Shown here piece after piece: positions 57,178 through 64,000 of a stretch of DNA of 64,000 nt; the stretch's first letter is position 1, and every line of letters starts with the position of its first letter. Made by a program: the position numbers and the translations under genes. Source of the stretch: Chryseobacterium rhizosphaerae (GTDB lineage Bacteria > Bacteroidota > Bacteroidia > Flavobacteriales > Weeksellaceae); assembly GCF_003385455.1 (NCBI RefSeq), contig NZ_QNUF01000001.1, positions 299,293 through 363,292 of the forward strand. Reading direction: 5' to 3'. The notes beneath the pieces are model-generated. The model was given only the letters and a program-made list of their open reading frames with translations. It did not search any database and was not told where the DNA came from.

Positions 57178-57467
57178 TTAATAATAGGATTGTTTTTTCA
57201 TTATTAAACAATTAGTGGTAGGGGGTACTCTCATTTTTTGCTAAATGATTGTTGATTTTTTATTGATTTTTGGTCTGTTGTGTTTTTTTTATGGCAATTT
57301 AAGAGGTAGATATTTGAAATCATTTTATAAAATTCAATTTTTGATAAATATATATAAGAAACTTTATTTTATTGTTTATTAATTAGGATTTTAACTTAAA
57401 ATATCAATTAATAAACATGTTTTATCGTTTTATATTGAGTGTTTTATATTTTTTTAATTTTTTTTCT
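57178..57467. other. AT-rich gap between the two SusCD pairs
   Basis: About 290 bases with T-runs and no open frame of note. Confidence 0.5.
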
Positions 57468-57497
57468 TTGACTTGTTTAGAAGGTTTTACAAATTTG
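57468..57497 (+). promoter_or_regulatory. Promoter of SusCD pair 2
   Basis: TTG, 19 bases, CAAATTTG, same block as at 52569-52598. Confidence 0.55.
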
Positions 57498-57524
57498 TAC
57501 GGATACAAAAATTAAAATCTGATT

Positions 57525-60500
57525 ATGAAAAAACTAACAACGAGTCTTCTTGTTTTAGTAGTTACCTCTTCGGTGGCAGTTGCAAATGCCCAGCAGAAGA
57601 AGGATACTCTTAAAACAAATGAAATCGAAGGTGTAGTGGTAACTGCACTGGGAATTAAAAGAGATAAAAAGTCTCTGGGATATTCATCTCAACAATTAAA
57701 AGGAGATGAAATCAGTGAAGTTCCAACCACTAATTTTTTGAATAATTTATCGGGAAAAGTAGCAGGCTTGGATATTAAAGCCGGAACGAATTTTGGAGGA
57801 TCAACTAATATTGTCCTCAGAGGATACAAATCTATGCTAGGCGATAACCAAGCTCTTTTTGTTATTGATGGAGTACCTATTTTAAATAATAATATTAACT
57901 CAGCAAGTCAAACAACAGGTGGTGGAGGGTATGATTTGGGTAATGCCGCAGCTGATATTAATCCAGATGATATTGAAAGTCTTAACGTATTAAAAGGTGC
58001 AGCTGCTACGGCCTTATATGGCTCAAGAGCACAAAATGGTGCAATTGTTATTACAACAAAAAAAGGAAAGAGGAATAAAGCCTTAGGAATTGATTTTTCG
58101 TCATCAGTAACAATATCAAGCATTGATAAAAGTACTTTTCCTACTTATCAAAAAGAGTATGGACAAGGGTACAATGGAGAAAGTTGGTCTGGCGAATATA
58201 AAGGTCTTAATACGGCCAATTTTAGAGATGATGCTTCTTACGGTCCAAAATTTGATCCTAATTTAAAGGTTTATCAATATGGTGCATTTATTCCAGGGTC
58301 ACGAAATTATGATATGGCCACTCCATGGGTTGCTGCAAAAAATGGTCCTTTAGAGTTTTTTGATGTAGGAACTAGTTATAATAATAATTTCTCATTAAAT
58401 GGAGGGTCAGATGTTGCTACTTACAGATTTTCTTATGGTAATACGTACTCAACTGATATTATGCCTAATACCTCCTTGAGTAAAAATAACTTCTCTGGTA
58501 ACGCGTCTTACAAGTTCAATGATAAATTAACAGGGACCTTTTCCACTATTTTTGTAACTCAAAATACAAAAGGAAGAAACTATACAGGGTATTCGGGGAA
58601 TATTGTGTCAGGGTTCAGACAATGGTGGCCTGTAAATGTAGACCTTAAAGATCAACAATATTTATACGGTTTATCACATCAAAATTTCACATGGAATATC
58701 AAATCCCCAAGCGATACATCTCCTGCTTACTGGAATAATCCTTATTTTCAGGCTTATGAAAATTTTGAAACTGATAAAAGAAACAGGCTTGCTATAAATA
58801 CTTCCTTAAGTTATGATGTTACCAAGGATATTAATTTGACAGCAAGAGTAAGCCGTGATGGTTACACATTAAGAGTTGATGAGCGGTTAGCTAATGGCTC
58901 TTATCCTGAAAGATTCGGATTAAATGGAAATGTTACACAGTCATCCGGATATGCATTAACAATGTATGATGTATCTGAGTATAATTATGATTTCTTAGCT
59001 ACTTATAAAAAAAAGTTGAATGATATAAGTATTAATGGTTTGATAGGGACTAACTTAAATGTTCAGAATTTTTATTCAAATAGACAGTCAACCGGCGGTG
59101 GATTATTAATTCCAAATGTTTATACTTTATCAAACTCTAAAGGGGCTTTGCCACTTCCTGTGACAACTGATACATCTAAGAAAATATTTGGTGCATTTGC
59201 TCAGTTATCTCTGGGGTATCGGGATACTTATTTCTTAGAAGGTACCATTAGAAGAGATCAATCTACCGCACTTCCAAAAAGTGATAATGCTTACTGGTAT
59301 CCTTCGGTTTCTACCAGTATTGTTTTGTCTAATCTTGTTCAAGCAGATTGGTTAACATTTGGTAAGTTTAGAGCAGCATATGCACAAGTAGGGTCTGATA
59401 CAGATCCCAATAGATTGATCGATATTTATACAGCCCAAAACCCATTTTTAACCCCAATGTATGCTTATAATACAACAGCTAGAAACCAGAGTTTAAAACC
59501 ACAAAGGTTGGATAATGTTGAAGTGGGACTTAACATGCAATTCTTAAATAATAGACTAGGTTTTGATGTTGCTTGGTATCAGAATAAGGCATTTGATCAA
59601 ATCCTTGCATTGCCTGTATCCATGGGAAGTGGATCAGCAAGTCAGTTTAAAAATGCAGGTACTTTACGAACAAGAGGCTTTGAAGTTACTGTTAATTTAG
59701 TCCCAGTCAAATTGCAAAATTTTAATTGGAATATTGATGTGAACTGGTCTAATCCATTTACTAAAGTGGTGGAATTGGCTTCTGGTGTAGAAAATATTTC
59801 TTTAGGTAGTTCGCAGGGAGGGTTTAGTGTGAATGCTCCCCTTAATAAGGCTTATGGTACACTTTGGACTAACGATTATGTATATACACAAGATGGACAG
59901 AGAATTGTTGGACCTAAGGGTAATTACTTAATTTCAGATGCTACCAATAAGGATCAGGGAAGTTTTCAGGCTAACTGGATGGGAGGTATAAGAAATACTG
60001 TAAGATATAAAAACTTATCGATAAGTTTCTTAATTGATATTAAACATGGCGGTAAAGTATTTTCTCTAGATCAATATTATGGTTATGGAACAGGTATTTA
60101 TCCTGATTCTGTTGGAATGAACGATTTAGGAAATCCGGTTAGGAATACGATTGCAAACGGAGGAGGGGTTATTTTACCTGGAGTTAGAGAAACATCCCCT
60201 GGTAGTGGTGTCTATATTGCCAATGATATTCGATTGGATAAATCTCAATCAAGTCAAAGTTTGGAAACTGATCCACCGGCTTCCGCATTTATTTATAAGG
60301 CAGGTTATGTGAAATTAAGAGAAGCTGCAATTACTTATAAATTTCCCGATTCTGTTTTATCTTCAACATTCTTGAAAGGTTTGTCAATCGGTATTGTTGG
60401 ACAGAATTTATGGATTATCCATAAAGATTTACCGTATGCAGATCCCGAAGCAGGACTTTCTTCCGGAAATTATCAAGGATGGCAATCTGGTCCAATGCCT

Positions 60501-60542
60501 ACAACCAGAAATATTTCTTTTAGTTTAAAAGCTAACTTCTAA
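57525..60542 (+). CDS. SusC/RagA-family TonB-dependent outer-membrane transporter 2
   Basis: A 1005-residue receptor, 'MKKLTTSLLVLVVTSSVAVA' at the start. The first ~30 nucleotides of the gene are almost identical to those of SusC 1, then the two diverge. Same architecture: 'EIEGVVVTALGIKRDKKSLGY', plug with 'DNQALFVIDGVPILNN' and 'DDIESLNVLKGAAATALYGS', barrel end 'RNISFSLKANF'. No carboxypeptidase-like domain. SusD partner 12 bp downstream. The neighbouring lanC/lanB genes raise the chance that it handles a peptide, but that is inference. Confidence 0.92.
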   Translation: MKKLTTSLLVLVVTSSVAVANAQQKKDTLKTNEIEGVVVTALGIKRDKKSLGYSSQQLKGDEISEVPTTNFLNNLSGKVAGLDIKAGTNFGGSTNIVLRGYKSMLGDNQALFVIDGVPILNNNINSASQTTGGGGYDLGNAAADINPDDIESLNVLKGAAATALYGSRAQNGAIVITTKKGKRNKALGIDFSSSVTISSIDKSTFPTYQKEYGQGYNGESWSGEYKGLNTANFRDDASYGPKFDPNLKVYQYGAFIPGSRNYDMATPWVAAKNGPLEFFDVGTSYNNNFSLNGGSDVATYRFSYGNTYSTDIMPNTSLSKNNFSGNASYKFNDKLTGTFSTIFVTQNTKGRNYTGYSGNIVSGFRQWWPVNVDLKDQQYLYGLSHQNFTWNIKSPSDTSPAYWNNPYFQAYENFETDKRNRLAINTSLSYDVTKDINLTARVSRDGYTLRVDERLANGSYPERFGLNGNVTQSSGYALTMYDVSEYNYDFLATYKKKLNDISINGLIGTNLNVQNFYSNRQSTGGGLLIPNVYTLSNSKGALPLPVTTDTSKKIFGAFAQLSLGYRDTYFLEGTIRRDQSTALPKSDNAYWYPSVSTSIVLSNLVQADWLTFGKFRAAYAQVGSDTDPNRLIDIYTAQNPFLTPMYAYNTTARNQSLKPQRLDNVEVGLNMQFLNNRLGFDVAWYQNKAFDQILALPVSMGSGSASQFKNAGTLRTRGFEVTVNLVPVKLQNFNWNIDVNWSNPFTKVVELASGVENISLGSSQGGFSVNAPLNKAYGTLWTNDYVYTQDGQRIVGPKGNYLISDATNKDQGSFQANWMGGIRNTVRYKNLSISFLIDIKHGGKVFSLDQYYGYGTGIYPDSVGMNDLGNPVRNTIANGGGVILPGVRETSPGSGVYIANDIRLDKSQSSQSLETDPPASAFIYKAGYVKLREAAITYKFPDSVLSSTFLKGLSIGIVGQNLWIIHKDLPYADPEAGLSSGNYQGWQSGPMPTTRNISFSLKANF

Positions 60543-60554
60543 AAAAAAAATAAA

Positions 60555-61988
60555 ATGAAAAAGATAGGAATCATATCACTATTAATAATATTATTCTTTA
60601 ATAGCTGTTCAACCGACGATATAAATAAAGACCCGAATAGCGCTTATACAACTACAGCAGAATCACTTGTTTCATATGCTGAAAAAGCTTTAAGTGATTA
60701 TAATAATACACCCAATGTTAACACCAATAATTTTAGGCTTTTGATGCAGTATTGGCAGGAAACCACTTATGTAAGTGAGAGTAATTATAACTTTGTAAAC
60801 AGGAATGTTGCAGATGGTGTTTGGAATGAAAATTATGTAAAAGTACTAAATAATCTACAAAAAGCACGTGAGATTATTAATGCTTATTCACCTTCTCCAT
60901 CAGAAATTTCTACTTGGGATGCTAAGAAAAAAGGTCAACTGGCAATTATTGATCTACTAATGGTTTATACCTACCAAACTATTGTTGATACTTTTGGAGA
61001 TGTTCCTTATTCTCAATCTTTACAATTGGTTAAGTATCCATTGCCTGTATATGATAAAGGAGCTGATATTTATGTTGATTTAATAAAAAAAACTCAAGAA
61101 GCTCTGACTAATTTAAACGGAACTCCTTTTGGAGATGGAGAATATTTCTACAAAGGAAACTCAGGAAAATGGAAGGTTTTCGGAAATTCTTTGTTACTGA
61201 AACTAAGTATTGGAATAGCTGATTCTAACCCTACTTTGGCTCAACAGATTGCTCAGGTAGCTATAAGTGGAGGAGTAATGATGTCTTCTGCGGATGGCTG
61301 TCAGTTACCGTATCAGTTAGCTTCCCCCAATTTTAATCCGCTTTATTCAGAATTAGTAGCAAGTGGCAGGGATGATTTTATTGCGGCAGAAACACTTGTA
61401 GATTATATGATTAATACAAATGATCCCAGGATTTCTTCTTATTATCAGAAGAACAAAGATGGGGTATATGTTGGTCAGCAACCGGGAAAAGCCGGATTGA
61501 TTGATGTATTTTCGAGAATTGGAACATTTGCATATACAAGAACAACACCAGGAACTATATTATCATATACAGAAGTAGCTTTTTATAAAGCAGAAGCAGC
61601 TGCAAGATGGAATACTGGAAATGCAGCTATAGAATATGAAAATGCAGTTAGGGCTTCTATGAAAGAATGGAATATTGCCGATGACTTAGCGGTAAGCTAT
61701 ATTGCAGCCCATCCCTACGATAATTCTAACTGGAAGAAATCAGTTGGAGAACAAGCTTGGGTTTCAATGTTTAATCAAGGCTTAACTTCATGGAATTTTT
61801 ACAGAAGATTAGATTATCCAGTATTGATTGCTCCTGAAACAGCGATCAGTAATGCAGGAGGAAAAGTTCCTGTGAGGCTACAATATCCTGGTAGAGAGCA
61901 AACAACTAATGGGACAAATTGGTCTGCAGCTTCAGCGGCTATAGGGGGAGATAGATTGACCACCAAACTTTTCTGGGACAAAAATTAA
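60555..61988 (+). CDS. SusD/RagB-family lipoprotein 2
   Basis: A 477-residue surface lipoprotein, signal 'IGIISLLIILFFNSC' then 'STDDINKDPNSAYT'. SusD-like_2 features: 'AIIDLLMVYTYQTIVDTFGD', 'VPYSQSLQ' and the ending 'AAIGGDRLTTKLFWDKN'. Partner of SusC 2. Similar length and end to SusD 1, so the two pairs derive from a duplication. Confidence 0.9.
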   Translation: MKKIGIISLLIILFFNSCSTDDINKDPNSAYTTTAESLVSYAEKALSDYNNTPNVNTNNFRLLMQYWQETTYVSESNYNFVNRNVADGVWNENYVKVLNNLQKAREIINAYSPSPSEISTWDAKKKGQLAIIDLLMVYTYQTIVDTFGDVPYSQSLQLVKYPLPVYDKGADIYVDLIKKTQEALTNLNGTPFGDGEYFYKGNSGKWKVFGNSLLLKLSIGIADSNPTLAQQIAQVAISGGVMMSSADGCQLPYQLASPNFNPLYSELVASGRDDFIAAETLVDYMINTNDPRISSYYQKNKDGVYVGQQPGKAGLIDVFSRIGTFAYTRTTPGTILSYTEVAFYKAEAAARWNTGNAAIEYENAVRASMKEWNIADDLAVSYIAAHPYDNSNWKKSVGEQAWVSMFNQGLTSWNFYRRLDYPVLIAPETAISNAGGKVPVRLQYPGREQTTNGTNWSAASAAIGGDRLTTKLFWDKN

Positions 61989-62016
61989 TACATATTTTTT
62001 AATACATTTTCATACT

Positions 62017-62043
62017 AAAAACCGCCAGAAAAGGCGGTTTTTA
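62017..62043 (+). terminator. Terminator of SusCD pair 2
   Basis: AAAACCGCC and GGCGGTTTT around AGAAAA, then TTAG. Separates the transporter pair from the lanC gene. Confidence 0.85.
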
Positions 62044-62099
62044 GTATCGTATCTCTTATTATTAATAACTATATTGTATTAGATAAAAATAACTTTACA

Positions 62100-63323
62100 G
62101 TGAATACAATATTATTAAATTGTGCTGAGAATAAGCTTAAAGAAATATCATCAGTAATTATTGAAAATGAATTTTATAATAAAAACATTGGAGTTTTAGG
62201 TGGAATATCTGGAATTCCTATATTTCTATTTTATTATTCTAAATATTGTAATGATCCTTTATATTCAGAGAGGGGACAAAAATATGTTGAATATATTATT
62301 GATGTTGTCAACTCTGGTACGATGCTTCCTACATTTTGTAATGGAATGTCTGGTGCTATATGGACAATTGACTTTTTGAAAAAGAACAAATTTATTGATT
62401 TTAATATTGATAAAAATATAAAAAGCTTTGATGAATATTTTTATGAAGTAATGATTCAGGAAATAAACCAAGGGAATTATGATTTTTTGCATGGAGCATT
62501 AGGATATGGATACTATTTTTTAGAAAGATATAACAATACTGGCAATGAAAAGCTTAAAAAAAAATACTTAGAATATATATTGATTTTTATTGAAAAATTG
62601 GAGTTAATATCAGTATCTAAAGGTGAGGATACTTATTGGGAGTATGTCAATCCATTAGAATATGAGAAACAGATAAATTTTGGATTAGCTCATGGTATAC
62701 CCAGTATACTTTCATTTTTGACCCGTGTACTAGAATCTAAAATAAATAGTTTATTGGCAAAGCAATTATCATATAAATTGCTTATGATTATTTTAAAATA
62801 CTCTAATAATGAAAATGTTTCTGTATTTCCTTCAAAGGTAAGATTGGAAAATATAAATGATTTAAATAAAGATGATGATAACATGAGCCGCTTAGCTTGG
62901 TGCTATGGAGATTTAGGAGTTGTAAACTCCTTATATAGAGCAAATATGATTCTTAAATTAGAAAAAATAGATAAAATATGTTTTGATATTATGATTAGAA
63001 CAAGTTTAAGAAGACTATATAATGAATCAATGGTCAATGATGCTGGAGTATGTCACGGCTCATTTGGAATATCTCTACTATTTAAAAGATTTTATGAATT
63101 AAGTGGGATAGAAGCAATGAAAGATGCCTATATTTTTTGGCTAGAAGATGGTCTAAATAGATCCAATTTCCAAGATGGTTTTGCAGGATTTAAGGCATAT
63201 AACGGAGGCGATTATAAAAACGAAACAAACATTCTTAATGGCATTACTGGTATTGGATTGACATTAATAACATTCATGTCAAAGAAGAAGACTTTATGGG
63301 ATAGATGTTTGTTAATACAATAA
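62100..63323 (+). CDS. LanC-like lanthionine synthetase cyclase
   Basis: A 407-residue LanC-type cyclase that would add cysteine thiols to dehydrated residues. Zinc ligands are present: C268 in 'LAWCYGDLGV' and C318-H319 in 'AGVCHGSFGIS'; 'INFGLAHGIPSIL' (near residue 195) is the other conserved His-Gly segment. The start is GTG; no ATG is available before residue 83, and an AT-rich 110-base region with the previous terminator precedes it. It is very AT-rich, unlike yidC or pyrG, which suggests transfer. A lanB-like gene follows after 24 bp. No precursor peptide gene lies between it and SusD 2, so it must be elsewhere. Confidence 0.88.
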   Translation: MNTILLNCAENKLKEISSVIIENEFYNKNIGVLGGISGIPIFLFYYSKYCNDPLYSERGQKYVEYIIDVVNSGTMLPTFCNGMSGAIWTIDFLKKNKFIDFNIDKNIKSFDEYFYEVMIQEINQGNYDFLHGALGYGYYFLERYNNTGNEKLKKKYLEYILIFIEKLELISVSKGEDTYWEYVNPLEYEKQINFGLAHGIPSILSFLTRVLESKINSLLAKQLSYKLLMIILKYSNNENVSVFPSKVRLENINDLNKDDDNMSRLAWCYGDLGVVNSLYRANMILKLEKIDKICFDIMIRTSLRRLYNESMVNDAGVCHGSFGISLLFKRFYELSGIEAMKDAYIFWLEDGLNRSNFQDGFAGFKAYNGGDYKNETNILNGITGIGLTLITFMSKKKTLWDRCLLIQ

Positions 63324-63347
63324 AAAAACTTCATTAAACAACAGCAA

Positions 63348-63981
63348 ATGAATAAAAATCCATATGTATGTTTAAACAGATTTATATTAAGATTTCCAGT
63401 TTATTCATCTGATAAAGTTTTAAATTATAATCATGGAAATAATTTTTTGTTTGAGTTATTTTCTAACGATAGTTTTTTTAGAAATGCAATATGTATAGCA
63501 AGTTATGAATTATATAGATTCTTACAAATTGAATTAAAAAAAGAGCATATCGATAATGATACTAGACTTAAACTAAATATAAGTCTATATAAATATTATT
63601 CTCGAATGTGTACTCGAAGTACACCATTTGGTCTTTTTTCGGGAGTTATGGCAGGGGAAATTTTATATAAAAATCAATTCCAAATTGATCTTGCTACTGT
63701 AAGAATATCTCAACAATTTGATAATTCCTTTTTATATAAAATTGTTAAAAAAGAATTTGAATTGAAAGGAGAAAACATACTTCTTTTTTTAAATAACACG
63801 ATGAAAAGATATGGTAATAAGTACAGATATATTGAAGAGTCTGTAAATAAGTCAAGTGATAAGAAAACTTTTTCTGTTTCTGAGACTAAATATAACCGTA
63901 TTTTAAATCAGATTTTTAATCTTACTAAAAATGGGATCACAAAGGATACATTAATAGAGAAAATTAGAGTTTCTTTTAGAG
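63348..63981 (+). CDS. LanB-like lantibiotic dehydratase, N-terminal part (truncated by contig end)
   Basis: An open frame from the ATG at 63348, no stop before the end. 211 genuine residues are present of an enzyme that is normally 700-1000 residues long. 'MNKNPYVCLNRFILRFPVYS' and 'RMCTRSTPFGLFSG' at residues 86-99 are the hallmarks of LanB N-terminal domains, which transfer glutamate from tRNA-Glu to Ser/Thr of a precursor. In one operon with lanC (24 bp gap). The residues after R211 come from adapter sequence and are not real. Confidence 0.88.
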
Positions 63982-64000
63982 CTGTCTCTTATACACATCT
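63982..64000. other. Sequencing adapter (Tn5/Nextera mosaic end)
   Basis: CTGTCTCTTATACACATCT is identical over 19 bases to the reverse complement of the Tn5 mosaic end used in Nextera libraries. It sits exactly at the end of the window, inside the lanB reading frame, so it is contamination and not genome. Confidence 0.95.

Overview
The window looks like a chromosomal contig end from a Chryseobacterium-type member of the Flavobacteriales (Bacteroidota). The grounds are low GC, type IX secretion (T9SS) cargo, SusC/SusD pairs, LytS/LytTR two-component proteins, a subclass B1 metallo-beta-lactamase, many 'MKK...' secreted proteins and lipoproteins, Bacteroidota-type promoters (TTG-N19/20-TAnnTTTG) and very little Shine-Dalgarno signal. 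I saw no rRNA or tRNA genes and no CRISPR array. The last 19 bases are identical to the Tn5/Nextera mosaic end, so the final gene is cut by a library artefact.

Layout. 0.2-17.2 kb, almost all on the minus strand: small enzymes (two RibD-C/DHFR-like reductases, a VOC protein, an M48 protease, DUF2004, DUF6985, DUF1801, DUF2461 and DUF5071 proteins), the B1 metallo-beta-lactamase, two penicillin-binding-protein-like serine hydrolases, a kelch protein, and a run of small secreted or lipoprotein genes of unknown function. It closes with a reductase divergent from an HxlR regulator. 17.2-27.2 kb is an accessory region: a NACHT ATPase with a small partner gene, a membrane protein, a PIN-domain protein, an overlapping pair of unknown genes, two alpha/beta hydrolases and a beta-propeller protein. 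It is punctuated by three direct, degenerate copies of the 3' end of groEL and by palindromic repeat elements. The intact groEL lies at 27.3-28.9 kb and groES at 29.4-29.7 kb, with a four-helix-bundle (S23/IVP-like) gene between them.

29.9-36.3 kb: an unlisted 44-residue Gly-Gly leader peptide gene, a DUF3108-like protein, two organic-acid transporters (DAACS and CitMHS families), a DUF2490 outer-membrane protein, and a divergent LytS-type kinase/LytTR regulator pair that probably controls them. 36.4-51.9 kb is mostly core: an M1 peptidase, HupE/UreJ, a large T9SS-secreted subtilase, a DUF6702 protein, an ACP phosphodiesterase, an AraC-type membrane regulator, radA, yceI, pyrG, yidC and rnhB.

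52.6-62.0 kb holds two tandem SusC-SusD pairs that share almost the same promoter and signal-peptide DNA. They are followed at once by a lanC-like cyclase gene and the start of a lanB-like dehydratase gene, i.e. the beginning of a class I lanthipeptide-type pathway that runs off the contig. The most interesting parts are the groEL-3'-end-marked accessory region, the small GG-leader peptide, and the LanC/LanB locus beside two SusCD transporters.
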